Shown here piece by piece: positions 17,756-27,068 of a DNA stretch of 64,000 nt. A model generated the notes under the pieces. It made no database searches and was not told where the DNA came from. It saw only the letters and a program-made list of their open reading frames with translations. The DNA comes from Paenibacillus sp. JCM 10914 (lineage in GTDB: Bacteria > Bacillota > Bacilli > Paenibacillales > Paenibacillaceae), in assembly GCF_001315105.1 (NCBI RefSeq), contig NZ_BAZR01000006.1:124001-188000 (forward strand), written 5' to 3'. Position 1 is the first letter of the stretch. Every line of letters begins with the position of its first letter. Made by a program: the position numbers and the translations under genes.

Positions 17756-19227
17756 ATGACGAACAATCAAGCACAATCCAATATAGGTTGGAATTTCGAT
17801 AACAGTTATGCCAAGCTCCCGCCCCTTATGTACACGATTCAGGATCCGACACCGGTGAAGTCACCCCGGATCGTCGTACTGAATGAGCGGCTGGCCGTCT
17901 CTCTCGGTCTAGACGCGCAGGCACTGCGTAGCGATGAGGGGACTGCGATGCTGGCGGGCAACCAGCTGCCGGTAGGAGCGACGCCGCTGGCCCAGGCGTA
18001 TGCCGGACATCAATTCGGGCACTTGAACATGCTTGGAGACGGTCGTGCCGTCCTGCTGGGCGAGCAAGTGACGCCTGGTGGCGAGCGCGTGGACATTCAG
18101 CTAAAGGGCGCAGGCAGAACGCCCTATTCCCGCGGAGGGGATGGGCGAGCTGCGCTGGGACCGATGCTGCGCGAATACATTATCAGCGAGGCGATGCACG
18201 GGCTTGGCATTCCGACTACCCGCAGCTTGGCGGTTGTGGCAACTGGTCAGCCAGTCATTCGTGAGCGGGATCTTCCGGGTGCGATCCTTACCCGTGTCGC
18301 AGCGAGCCATGTGCGTGTGGGAACGTTCCAATATGTTCGCGGGGCGGGCACGGCTGAGGATTTACAGGTGCTCGTGGAATACACGCTGGAGCGGCACTAC
18401 CCTCAAGCAGAACGTACAGATAATCCTGCACAGGTACTGCTTCGAGAGGTGATTCATCGCCAAGCTTCTTTACTGGCGAAGTGGCAGTTGGTCGGCTTTG
18501 TTCACGGCGTGATGAACACCGACAATATGACACTCAGTGGAGAAACTATCGATTACGGGCCATGCGCTTTCATGGATGCGTACGATCCGGGTACGGTGTT
18601 CAGCTCGATTGATACACAAGGCCGGTATGCGTATGGTAATCAGCCATATATCGCAGCCTGGAATCTGGCACGGTTGGCGGAAACGTTGCTGCCGCTTCTG
18701 CACGACGACGAGGAGCAAGCCGTTAAGCTGGCTGAGGAAGAGATTGCAGGCTTCACGGATCTTTATCATCAGTATTGGCTCGATGGGATGCGGGCGAAGC
18801 TGGGCCTGATGGATGAAGGAGCAGAGGATGAGTCATTGGTGGAGGCTTGCTCGCCATGATGAAGGAATATCATGCGGATTACACCAACACATTCCGCGAG
18901 TTAACGTTGGCCAGACCGGAGGCTACGCCTCTGTTCGGTACCTCTGAGTTCGGTTCATGGCATGCACGCTGGCAAGCCCGAGTGGCTGCACAGCCGGAAG
19001 GATGGAAGGGCTCGCAGCTTCTAATGAAGCGCACCAACCCGGCGGTTATTCCTCGCAATCATCGGGTGGAAGAGGCTTTGGCGGCGGCGGAGGATCAAGG
19101 TGATTACCAGGTCATGGAGCGACTGTTGGAGGTCCTCCTTGATCCATATGCGTATTCGCCTGAACAGGCAGAGTATGCATCCATTCCGGCTGCGAAGCAG
19201 CCTTATCGAACCTATTGCGGTACGTAG
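17756..19227 (+). pseudogene. selO: SelO (YdiU) protein adenylyltransferase, frameshifted near the C-terminus
   Basis: SelO enzymes are pseudokinase-fold proteins that transfer AMP to Ser/Thr/Tyr of target proteins in redox stress. The first frame holds the conserved core: [54 protein letters not shown] and HGVMNTDNM with DYGPCAF. At 18844-18846 loss of one G from GGG puts the last 125 residues in the -1 frame (ELTLARPEATPLF to YRTYCGT). About 490 residues when restored, the family length. ATG is preceded by AAAGGAG. The catalase-type genes on both sides also concern oxidative stress. Confidence 0.88.
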
Positions 19228-19232
19228 ACGTT

Positions 19233-19268
19233 AGTGGCCAGGCATGGATCATAGCCTGGCCACTTTTT
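19233..19268 (+). terminator. Terminator after selO
   Basis: A perfect 11-bp stem (19233-19243 with 19254-19264) with five T, in the convergent gap. Confidence 0.88.
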
Positions 19269-19277
19269 CGTCTTTGA

Positions 19278-20252
19278 TCAGTGCCCCTCGCGCCGTCTTC
19301 GGAACGACTCGACATATGCATCCCGCCGAAACTGCAAAATGGGATCATCGGACAGCGCCATCCCTTCCGGCACAAGGGTAGGGTCCATGACCAGATCACT
19401 TGGCTCACGATCCAGGACTTCGGCGATCGTCAGCCATCCCAGGTCGATACGCTCCCGTTCCAGCGGCCATGCGCGAGTGGGATCGTTCGTCGGATCGCCT
19501 TCTTCTCCAAGGACAGCGATCAGTTGGAATACGGCAGAGCCTCTGCTCAAGCGATGCCGAAGCTCAACCTCTAGATAGTTCTCTGACTGCTGTGCTGCGT
19601 CTTTCATGGATAAGGTCTCAACGCCGGCAACAGGGACCCATTCGAATTTCACGGGACGTGAAGATCCAATGCTATCAATCCAATGATAGGCATGAATACA
19701 GAAGTATTGGCTGGTCACATAACTCGCGGGCGGCTTCAGATGCCGCACGGCCATCAGGCTCTCCTTGCTCTCGGCGAAATGCTCGATGATCTCCGCGATC
19801 AGGTCGATCGGTCCCATCTCCCCTTGCTTGGCCCGGTTCACGGCCTGAATAATATCCAGGAACGATTCGGGTGTTCGAGCGAGAAAGACCGGGATGGTTG
19901 CACCGACCAGATTCGTGACACTTCCGGATGGCAGCGAGAACTGCACTGCCATGCCTTTGGCCGGAGATAACAGATCGGCAAGCGTCGGGTCGGGAGAGAC
20001 ACCCGAGAATCGGACGATCGCCGGCAGATCCACCGCCTGCTTCTGAAGGTGCGGGGCCGCAGTGTACCGAGCGCCCTGCCCGCTCGGACGGAAGCTGGCC
20101 GAACAGCAGATCCCTTTGGCGTGAGCTCTTCGCGAACCCGGGTGCAGGCCGCCTACCTGTTCGATCGCATCGATGGTCTGGACCGTCAAGGCGGTATGAT
20201 GGGAAATTTGCGGATTCAAGCCATCGTTCTGATGCGCTTTATCGTCGGTCAT
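19278..20252 (-). CDS. Catalase-related peroxidase (SrpA-type)
   Basis: A 324-residue member of the small catalase-like peroxidase group, which keeps the heme fold but lacks the C-terminal parts of true catalases. The distal His is in AHAKGICCSASFRPSG, the Asn region is VTNLVGATIPVFLARTPESF, and the proximal Tyr is in RRDAYVESFRRR at the C-terminus. Such proteins use H2O2 to oxidise organic substrates and are often periplasmic or secreted in other bacteria, but no signal peptide is visible here. Convergent with selO. Confidence 0.85.
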   Translation of the reverse strand: MTDDKAHQNDGLNPQISHHTALTVQTIDAIEQVGGLHPGSRRAHAKGICCSASFRPSGQGARYTAAPHLQKQAVDLPAIVRFSGVSPDPTLADLLSPAKGMAVQFSLPSGSVTNLVGATIPVFLARTPESFLDIIQAVNRAKQGEMGPIDLIAEIIEHFAESKESLMAVRHLKPPASYVTSQYFCIHAYHWIDSIGSSRPVKFEWVPVAGVETLSMKDAAQQSENYLEVELRHRLSRGSAVFQLIAVLGEEGDPTNDPTRAWPLERERIDLGWLTIAEVLDREPSDLVMDPTLVPEGMALSDDPILQFRRDAYVESFRRRREGH

Positions 20253-20490
20253 GATCTCATCCTCCTCTATTTTATATAGTAATCCTCAAGCATCCACTTT
20301 TTATGAAACGTTCTCCGATCTTGACACCCTTTTATCGCGAAAACTGAATTTAGGCTGGTGTATGACCATTGAATGCTATATAATATGGTTGTAAAATGAG
20401 ACGGAGTTTCATCTAATGAAACCAATGCAGGCACGGTCGGTCGTTCAATCTGAATTTGATGAATAAACGAATGGGAGCGTGAATGGCAAG

Positions 20491-21249
20491 ATGAACCAAA
20501 ACAGTAAAGAGCGATTTTCAAGCCGGGTAGACTCGTACACAAAGTATCGCCCGAGTTATCCGCAGGAAGCAATGGATTATTTGTATGACACGGTGGGATT
20601 TAAGGCAGCCGACCCCATTGCCGATATAGGCGCTGGAACAGGGATTTTCTCGAAACTGCTGCTTCAGCGGGGGAGCCGGGTAATCGCCGTCGAACCGAAT
20701 CAGGCAATGCGTGAGGCTGCTGAGCAGGAGCATGGGGGAAATCCGCGTTTTCAGATCGTACCCGGATCGGCCGAGGTTACCGGATTGCCAGATCAATCCG
20801 TGGATGGAATCGTGTGCGCGCAGGCCTTTCACTGGTTTGATCGGGAAGCCGCCAAGGAAGAGTTCCGGCGGATTGGAAGACCGGGTGGTAAGGTTGCGTT
20901 GGTCTGGAATTCCAGACTTACTCATGGAACGCCGTTCCTGGAAGAATATGAACAGCTTCTGCTCACATTCGGTACGGATTACCAAGAAGTCGACCAGAAG
21001 AATATTACGCAAGAGGCACTCTCGGCATTCTTCGAAGGAGAGATGCAGGAGGCGAAGTTCTTCAATCGCCAGACCTTCGATTATGACGGATTGAAGGGAC
21101 GGCTGCACTCCTCTTCCTATGCGCCTGAACCCGGACATCCGAATTATGAGCCGATGATGGATATGCTGAAGCACATATTTGAGCGAAACGCAGAGCGCGG
21201 TCATGTGTTTTTCGACTATGAGACGCTTATCTATTGGGGCAGGGTTTAA
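20491..21249 (+). CDS. Class I SAM-dependent methyltransferase
   Basis: 252 residues. Motif I is IADIGAGTGIFSKLLLQRG and the acidic end of strand 2 is VIAVEPN; IVCAQAFHWFD and GGKVALVWNSR are typical of the UbiE-like methyltransferase_11 group annotated as type-11 or TAM-like. The start RFSSRVDSYTKYRPSYP matches a common Bacillales family. ATG 20491 is preferred over GTG 20479 because GGGAG lies 12 bases upstream. Substrate unknown. Confidence 0.83.
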   Translation: MNQNSKERFSSRVDSYTKYRPSYPQEAMDYLYDTVGFKAADPIADIGAGTGIFSKLLLQRGSRVIAVEPNQAMREAAEQEHGGNPRFQIVPGSAEVTGLPDQSVDGIVCAQAFHWFDREAAKEEFRRIGRPGGKVALVWNSRLTHGTPFLEEYEQLLLTFGTDYQEVDQKNITQEALSAFFEGEMQEAKFFNRQTFDYDGLKGRLHSSSYAPEPGHPNYEPMMDMLKHIFERNAERGHVFFDYETLIYWGRV

Positions 21250-21360
21250 GGAGAGGTTTACGTTTTACAGAATTGTAATGACAACGTACCCGTGCTATCG
21301 TAAAGATTGGAAGGACCGGTATTTCATTCTTTTTCCATATTCATAGCGGAGGTGCGGTTT

Positions 21361-22398
21361 ATGAAAGCGCTATTTATCGGAGGAACGGGAACGATCAGCT
21401 CGGCGATTACGAAGCAGTTGCTAGAGGACGGCTGTGAGCTCTATCTACTGAATAGAGGCAACCGGAATGAAACTTTGCCCGAAGGGGTGCACACGCTGCA
21501 GGCAGATATTCATGATGAGGCTCGTGTCGCAGCGTTGATCTCGGATTTGCAGTTTGATGTAGTAGCCGATTTCATTGCCTTTGAACCGGCTCATCTGGAG
21601 CGGGATTACCGTTTGTTTGCAGGCAAGACCAAGCAATTCATCTTCATCAGCTCGGCTTCTGCTTATCAGACGCCATTATCGGATTATCGCATAACGGAAG
21701 GAACTCCCTTATCCAATCCATACTGGGGTTACTCGCGTAACAAAATCGCCTGCGAGGATTACTTAATGAAGCAGTACCGTGAAGCGGCATTCCCGGTCAC
21801 GATCATCCGACCGAGCCATACGTATGACGAACGCTCTATTCCCCTCGGCGTACACGGCAGTAACGGCAGCTGGCAGGTGGTGAAGCGGATCATGGATGGC
21901 AAACCGGTTATTATCCATGGCGATGGCAGCTCTCTGTGGACCCTAACGCATAACACGGATTTTGCCAAAGGGTTCATCGGTCTCATGGGAAATATCCATG
22001 CCATCGGGGAGTCGGTACACATCACATCCGATGAATCGCTCACGTGGAACCAGATCTATGCGATCATCGCCGATGCGCTTGGCGTACCACTGACTGCGGT
22101 GCATGTATCTTCCGAGTTCCTGGACGCGGTGAGCACGCAGGATTTCAGGGGATCGCTGCTGGGCGATAAAGCAAATACCGTGGTGTTCGATAACAGCAAG
22201 CTGAAACGCCTTGTGCCAGACTTCGTTGCCACTACCCGTGCGGATCAAGGCATCCGGCAAACCGTTCAGCATATCCTGTCCCATCCGGAGCTTCAGCAGG
22301 AAGACCCCGAATTTGATATCTGGTGCGATAAGGTTGTGTCGGTATTGGAGCAGGCTAAGGCTAGCATCATCGGTGAAGAAGTACATGCTAATTCGTAA
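21361..22398 (+). CDS. NAD-dependent epimerase/dehydratase (extended SDR)
   Basis: 345 residues. The Rossmann site is ALFIGGTGTISSAI and the catalytic Tyr/Lys are in YWGYSRNK; Ser at FISSASAYQT completes the site. The family resembles sugar-nucleotide epimerases but also includes RNA-binding and reductase forms, so the substrate is open. ATG 21361 follows GGAGGT at 9 bases. Two hairpins and a terminator lie after it. Confidence 0.85.
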   Translation: MKALFIGGTGTISSAITKQLLEDGCELYLLNRGNRNETLPEGVHTLQADIHDEARVAALISDLQFDVVADFIAFEPAHLERDYRLFAGKTKQFIFISSASAYQTPLSDYRITEGTPLSNPYWGYSRNKIACEDYLMKQYREAAFPVTIIRPSHTYDERSIPLGVHGSNGSWQVVKRIMDGKPVIIHGDGSSLWTLTHNTDFAKGFIGLMGNIHAIGESVHITSDESLTWNQIYAIIADALGVPLTAVHVSSEFLDAVSTQDFRGSLLGDKANTVVFDNSKLKRLVPDFVATTRADQGIRQTVQHILSHPELQQEDPEFDIWCDKVVSVLEQAKASIIGEEVHANS

Positions 22399-22411
22399 TT
22401 GATAAAATATA

Positions 22412-22462
22412 AAGAACAGGGCTGCCTCAGAAGGTCAATGATGACCTTAGAGCCAGTCCTGT
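22412..22462 (+). other. Nested hairpin in the 3' untranslated region of the epimerase gene
   Basis: An outer 6-bp arm pair (AACAGG with CCTGTT) encloses a perfect 7-bp hairpin (AAGGTCA-ATGA-TGACCTT). A separate terminator follows at 22471. It may protect the 3' end. Confidence 0.4.
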
Positions 22463-22470
22463 TATCATGA

Positions 22471-22504
22471 AGCGTCCTGTGCAATCAAGCACAGGCGCTA
22501 TTTT
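22471..22504 (+). terminator. Terminator after the epimerase gene
   Basis: A stem with one bulge (22471-22482 with 22489-22499) and an ATTTTA tail. Confidence 0.75.
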
Positions 22505-22608
22505 ATTGTGTTGGTACAGCCATATTAAAGACAAGGCTATGCTACAATGAAAGGATGGCCCAAGACGGCTGCTCATGTTCCACAAGATGTACAGAAAGCA
22601 GGTGCTTC

Positions 22609-23322
22609 ATGGATTTTCTGTTGTTTGCGATCATTATTTTTGTTGCATCTATCCTTCAGACAAGCACCGGATTCGGGTTCTCAATCTTGGCTACGCCGTT
22701 TCTGCTGCTCTTGTTCCAGCCTGCCGAGGCCATCCAGATTAATCTGATCTTATCGCTGGTCATATCGGCTGCTCTCATCGCCAAGATCCGCAAGGATGTG
22801 GATTTTGGTATGCTCAAACGATTGATCATCGGAAGCGTAGTTGGGCTACCCATCGGCATTATCATTTTCTCGGTGATCCAAATCCATCAGCTGAAGCTTG
22901 GGGTAAGCTTGATTATCCTAGCCTTGACCGCTTTACTGATGTTTCAATTCCGCATCCGCCAGACTCGGGGAAGGGATGGGATAGCTGGAGCAATTTCTGG
23001 CTCGCTGACGACAAGCATCGGCATGCCAGGCCCACCATTACTGTTGTATTTCTCCGGCACGGATACACAAAAAGAGAAGCTGCGGGGAACTACGCTCGCC
23101 TTCTATCTATTCATATATACGCTAAGTCTTGCCATCCAAGTAATTGTGGCAGGCACGAGCAAGACGGTCTGGTTCTCCAGTAGTATGGCACTTCCCTTGG
23201 TGTTCATCGGACTGTTGCTGGGACAACGGTTATTCAAAGTGATTAATCAGCGAGTCTTTCAAATCTTTACGTACGTTATTCTGGTCTTCACGGGCGTGTA
23301 CATGCTGATGGAGAGCCTGTAG
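22609..23322 (+). CDS. TauE/SafE-family membrane anion exporter
   Basis: 237 residues, about eight hydrophobic helices in two similar halves, as in the TauE/SafE (DUF81) family that moves sulfite, sulfoacetate or other organosulfur anions. Conserved TSTGFGFSILATPFLLL opens half one and TSIGMPGPPLLLYF opens half two. ATG 22609 is taken from AGGTG upstream; an in-frame start at 22555 would add a non-hydrophobic Cys-rich tail. Its 3' end overlaps the convergent sigma factor gene by 35 bases. Confidence 0.87.
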   Translation: MDFLLFAIIIFVASILQTSTGFGFSILATPFLLLLFQPAEAIQINLILSLVISAALIAKIRKDVDFGMLKRLIIGSVVGLPIGIIIFSVIQIHQLKLGVSLIILALTALLMFQFRIRQTRGRDGIAGAISGSLTTSIGMPGPPLLLYFSGTDTQKEKLRGTTLAFYLFIYTLSLAIQVIVAGTSKTVWFSSSMALPLVFIGLLLGQRLFKVINQRVFQIFTYVILVFTGVYMLMESL

Positions 23323-24637
23323 GATCATGGTCTGTTATAATCATGTGTTGTGTCAGGGAGTTCGCTACGGCAATTAAATGTTGGGAGTCCCAGTCGTTTG
23401 AGTTTGACGTGATCTCATACTGAATGGCTTGGTTCAGGGAGTTATCCCATTCAGCCCAGATCAACTGCTGTATGCCGGTATTGCTCAGATATACGGCCTC
23501 GTGGCCTCTGATCGTCAGCGGTTGGATGGTTTGACCCATCATGTCGGGCACCTGAATTCGACTCTTGGTTGTTTTGAATATCCGGTACTCCCATGGAAAG
23601 CCATCTTGCTGATAGATGAGCTGAATGCCGACGATCACATCATTTGGATGCAAGTCGCGTACAATGACAGATTTTCCTGTGCGTCTTGCTTCCGCAGCCA
23701 TACTCTCAATCTCTTCCTCACTTGCGTTATCAAAACCGTTGTACACCAGAATATCCCGTGGAAGCACATTCGCAGGCAGGAGTGGCTTTAAGGGGGTAAC
23801 GGCGGCCATCAGCGATTCCAGTCCTTGCGTCCATGGTAGGGCCCGATAGTTTGTCTGTTGGTTAACCGTGTTGCCTTCACCCGCGATATAGATCGCTTTT
23901 CCTTCTCCGGGGGATAACGACTGGATCACCATCCGGATGGTTTCTTCCATCTGATTGGTGGGGCAAGCCGGGGCTAAGGAGTCGATCTGGATTTTGGCGA
24001 GCACTTGACCGCGGCTACCGTGCATCTCGATGATATGCTGCATAATCCGCTCACTAAGCTGAGCTCTAGGCTGGCTCGACGGATGTATTTGTTGCGTCTT
24101 GGTTAGATGTTCCTTCATCTTTCGAAGCGCTTGGTGCAGCCTTGATTTCACGGTTCCGACAGGGATATTCAGCAGCTCCGCTATTTCTTGTTGCGAGTAG
24201 CCTTTCAGATAGCGAAGAACGAGAACCTGTCTAAGCTTGTCTGATAGAACATCCAGCTCATGGAGCACACACTCGTCGGTGAAGTCGACTTCTGACGCGG
24301 ATGCTCCGCTGTGCAGGATATATTGTCTGTCGCGTTCCTTTTGTTCCTTACGTAACTCCTTCCAGCGTTTGCGCCGGTAAGATTGAAGCTGCCGCAGCGT
24401 GATCCCGTATAGCCAACCATGGAGGGAACGCGTGGGATCGAACTGGTTCAGGTTGCGATATAACTCCAAATACACGTTCTGTGTGATATCTTCAGCATCG
24501 CGAATAGAGCCGTCGCTCAAGATGAACAGGGTGCGGTACACCCGATCTACCGTTTGGGTATAGATATGCCGGAAAGCCTCTTGTTTCCCGTCCAGCACGG
24601 ATTTTACAAGCTCAGATAGTTGAATGTCTGACAACAA
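23288..24637 (-). CDS. ECF sigma-70 factor with a 250-residue C-terminal domain
   Basis: Residues 1-180 form a normal ECF sigma factor: DAEDITQNVYLELYRN (region 2), RSLHGWLYGITLRQLQSYRR and YLKGYSQQEIAELLNIPVGT (region 4). The remaining 270 residues are not sigma-like. They lack a membrane helix and end in a beta-rich domain (YRIFKTTKSRIQVP, GHEAVYLSNTGIQQLIWAEW) of the type seen in DUF4367-like regions of sigma/anti-sigma partners. TTG 24637 follows AAGGAGG. No anti-sigma gene is adjacent. An ECF-like promoter lies just upstream, so self-activation is likely. Confidence 0.85.
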   Translation of the reverse strand: MLSDIQLSELVKSVLDGKQEAFRHIYTQTVDRVYRTLFILSDGSIRDAEDITQNVYLELYRNLNQFDPTRSLHGWLYGITLRQLQSYRRKRWKELRKEQKERDRQYILHSGASASEVDFTDECVLHELDVLSDKLRQVLVLRYLKGYSQQEIAELLNIPVGTVKSRLHQALRKMKEHLTKTQQIHPSSQPRAQLSERIMQHIIEMHGSRGQVLAKIQIDSLAPACPTNQMEETIRMVIQSLSPGEGKAIYIAGEGNTVNQQTNYRALPWTQGLESLMAAVTPLKPLLPANVLPRDILVYNGFDNASEEEIESMAAEARRTGKSVIVRDLHPNDVIVGIQLIYQQDGFPWEYRIFKTTKSRIQVPDMMGQTIQPLTIRGHEAVYLSNTGIQQLIWAEWDNSLNQAIQYEITSNSNDWDSQHLIAVANSLTQHMIITDHDPTGSPSACTRP

Positions 24638-24691
24638 TAAACCCTCCTTAGGATCTTCGTTATCTCTACTTGGTCATTTTCTCATAAATCG

Positions 24692-24717
24692 TTCGATTCG
24701 TGATGAAAAAGATTTCA
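24692..24717 (-). promoter_or_regulatory. Candidate ECF promoter of the sigma factor gene
   Basis: On the minus strand TGAAAT is followed by 16 bases and CGAA, close to the TGAAAC-N16-CGTA type used by Bacillus ECF sigma factors. It ends 55 bases before the start codon. Confidence 0.5.
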
Positions 24718-24771
24718 AGATAGAGCATAAGAAGTTAGGGAGGGTTTAATGATGTATTTACATATTACCGG

Positions 24772-25650
24772 TTATCTCAAGCCTACGATTTTAAGTCCTT
24801 GCGCTTGCAGGTCCGCTATAATCTGCGGGAGGACATCGACTACGGCCTGGGATTCGTGCAGCAGGATAATGGAGCCAGATGGATCAATATGCCGCACGTA
24901 CTCCAGTATTTTGCCTTCATCCCGTGTTAGCCAATCCTCAGGATCACGATTCCACAACACCATCTTCTGCTGCTGCTCATCCATGATTCGTCCCGTATGA
25001 TCATTAAAGGCGCCATAAGGCGGGCGAAAGAGCGAGACCTCCTTCTTGGTAATCGCTTCAATTAACCGGGAAGAACGCTTAACCTCGTCAACTTGTTCAT
25101 CATACGACAGGCTGGGTAGATGGGCGTGGCTCATGGAATGGCTGCCTATCGGATATCCTGCTGCATGGATGGCCGCTACGCCCTTTGGATATTTCTTGAC
25201 GTTATTGCCTATGAAGAAGAAGGTCGCTCCAACTTCATGCTCCTTCAACACATTCATGATGTCCACTGAATATTTGGATGGGCCATCGTCGAAGGTGAGG
25301 GCTACATAGCCCTTGGGAATGCTGTACACCAGGGAGTCTTGCAGCTCCAGATGAGGCGTCAATGGCGGAGCGATATCGGGGTCGCTGTCCGTACCTGAAA
25401 CCTCGTCTGTGTTATGAGCCTGATCCTGCAGTACAGGCACCGCAGCGTTCATGGTCAGCAGGTTCATTGGCCGTGGAACGTTAAAGAGAACGGTCGTGAC
25501 TTCCTCTTTTGCCGTCGCAGCCTGATGCAGCCTGGCTTTGCTCGGATAGGCCGCGTCGAAATTGCTGAGCAGCAACACCAGCATGATGCTGGTGAGGATG
25601 GCCGTTGTCAATTTAAATGCATGCGAATAACGTCTTTTCCTCGTACTCAT
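24772..25650 (-). CDS. Membrane-anchored polysaccharide deacetylase (NodB domain)
   Basis: 292 residues with one N-terminal membrane helix (LTTAILTSIMLVLLLS) after a basic start, so the enzyme faces the cell wall. From residue about 110 the NodB motifs run in order: TFDDGPS, SHSMSHAHL (metal His pair), RPPYG, NRDPEDW and ILLHES. It should remove acetyl groups from peptidoglycan or another N-acetyl polysaccharide. Its start overlaps the end of the upstream gene by 4 bases (ATGA), so the two are probably translated together. Confidence 0.9.
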   Translation of the reverse strand: MSTRKRRYSHAFKLTTAILTSIMLVLLLSNFDAAYPSKARLHQAATAKEEVTTVLFNVPRPMNLLTMNAAVPVLQDQAHNTDEVSGTDSDPDIAPPLTPHLELQDSLVYSIPKGYVALTFDDGPSKYSVDIMNVLKEHEVGATFFFIGNNVKKYPKGVAAIHAAGYPIGSHSMSHAHLPSLSYDEQVDEVKRSSRLIEAITKKEVSLFRPPYGAFNDHTGRIMDEQQQKMVLWNRDPEDWLTRDEGKILEYVRHIDPSGSIILLHESQAVVDVLPQIIADLQAQGLKIVGLR

Positions 25651-26087
25651 AACCGGTAGGTACCTAATATTTTGCCTTGGAATGCAGAAGCAGTTGTCGC
25701 TTCTTCCACCTGCGACTTCGGCAGGGTTAAGAAGGGCAGGGCAAGAATGTCCCCGATCTGCTCCAGCTGCTGTATCGCAGCTAACTCATCCTTAAACTGT
25801 TCAGAGCAAGCAAATGATAATCGCTCACTTTGATCACGAAAGGTCCGGGTGACGGTACCTTTGTGCTGATGTTGAATCATATCCCATGTCGTATGTAGAG
25901 ATAATCGATATTTATGATTTCCGGTATAACGGTTCATGACCGATTTCAAGCACCTTGCGGTGTCATCATCTGTTGCCCAGCATAGATCTGTGTTCTCTTC
26001 ACCAAGCAACCGGATATGTAGCGAGGAGGCGTCGGGGTCTCCGTTAACCGCAAGCAACTCGATCACTTTTCCATAGGAGTCTGGCAT
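25647..26087 (-). CDS. Hypothetical protein coupled to the polysaccharide deacetylase
   Basis: 146 residues, no signal peptide, membrane helix or motif I recognise. It has a mixed alpha/beta look, with a charged first half and a C-terminal LPKSQVEEATTASAFQGK. Stop and the next start overlap by 4 bases with the deacetylase gene, and GAAAGGGGG precedes its ATG on the minus strand, so it is a real gene in an operon. Function unknown. Confidence 0.7.
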   Translation of the reverse strand: MPDSYGKVIELLAVNGDPDASSLHIRLLGEENTDLCWATDDDTARCLKSVMNRYTGNHKYRLSLHTTWDMIQHQHKGTVTRTFRDQSERLSFACSEQFKDELAAIQQLEQIGDILALPFLTLPKSQVEEATTASAFQGKILGTYRL

Positions 26088-26132
26088 GAGAGGCCCCCTT
26101 TCTCTAGTTGCGATTCTATTCTAATTGACTGC

Positions 26133-26882
26133 TTATTCAGCCGACGATGTGCCCGTCGCTCCCTTGGATTGGAAGGAGAAGGACATCTTCTCCGTAAAAT
26201 CGTGGATGGTCTGCATCAGCTTGGCCTTCTCCTCCGTAATGCTCTGGTATTGCTCGGCATACTTCCGGTTGGAGATTTCCAGCTCGCGAATTTTCTCTTC
26301 CAGGTGGTTGATCTTCAGCATTGCTTGGTATTGTGCATCCGTTGATTCTTCCTGGAGCTTGCTGTACTTCGCCGTCTCGGTCTCGAGTTGGCCTGACAGC
26401 TTCTCGTAGGCTAGATTGGAAGCCAACTGATATCCCTTATAATCTTCCAGCAGTTGATCGTAGCTCATCTGCTTGTTCGTCAGTACATTCTCCAGTTCGC
26501 GGATTTCTTTGTTCTTCTCCGAGAGCAGTTGATCCTTCTTGATCTGTTCATGTTTATAGCGGTTGATCGTTTCGTTCGCGGCGAATAGCTGTTCTTCCAG
26601 CCCTTTGTTCTTATAAGAAAGCAACTGGCGTTCCTTCAACATATTCTCAATCGATACAATGACATCAAGGCCGATTTTGTCCTGATTGTCTTTGGTGAAT
26701 AACCCGTTGCTACTCTCCCCACCGGATCGTTCGGATGCTGTCGTATACAGAGCCGGTTCCTCGGCAGGCTCGATGACGGCAACCTCCTGCGGTTCTGACG
26801 GCTTCTCGGTCTGACTCTGGTTCTGGTTCGAGCGGGCGCCCTTAAACCAAGCCATTCCCTTCTTCTCTGTATCTTTGGCCAA
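26133..26882 (-). CDS. Long coiled-coil cytoplasmic protein, hypothetical
   Basis: 249 residues. Residues 1-70 are Gln/Glu/Pro/Ser-rich and probably disordered; 75-230 form an almost unbroken heptad pattern (MLKERQLLSYKNKGLEEQL, KINHLEEKIRELEISNRKYA). No signal or membrane helix. AGGAG precedes the ATG. I see no enzymatic domain; such proteins often act as scaffolds. It lies upstream of the deacetylase pair on the same strand, 46 bases away, and may share a transcript. Confidence 0.75.
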   Translation of the reverse strand: MAKDTEKKGMAWFKGARSNQNQSQTEKPSEPQEVAVIEPAEEPALYTTASERSGGESSNGLFTKDNQDKIGLDVIVSIENMLKERQLLSYKNKGLEEQLFAANETINRYKHEQIKKDQLLSEKNKEIRELENVLTNKQMSYDQLLEDYKGYQLASNLAYEKLSGQLETETAKYSKLQEESTDAQYQAMLKINHLEEKIRELEISNRKYAEQYQSITEEKAKLMQTIHDFTEKMSFSFQSKGATGTSSAE

Positions 26883-27002
26883 TGCATATCAACTCCTAAT
26901 AATTCCAATATATGTAATATGAAATGATTGAAAAAGACCTATACTAATAATAATCGGTAGAAATGCCCCAAAAACTTTGCCTGATTGGGCTATTTATATA
27001 AA

Positions 27003-27026
27003 AAAAAGCCCCGCAAATAGCGGAGC
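27003..27026 (-). terminator. Terminator after the glycerophosphodiesterase gene
   Basis: On the minus strand, an 8-bp stem (27019-27026 with 27007-27014) followed by a run of seven T. Confidence 0.85.
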
Positions 27027-27068
27027 TCTATCATGATTCATTCATATCTATGATTTTTGAAATATCGA

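Noticed and set aside
20049..20279. Plus-strand frames opposite the SrpA-type gene
   Set aside because: Low-complexity Arg/Ser text, no ribosome sites; shadows of the minus-strand gene.
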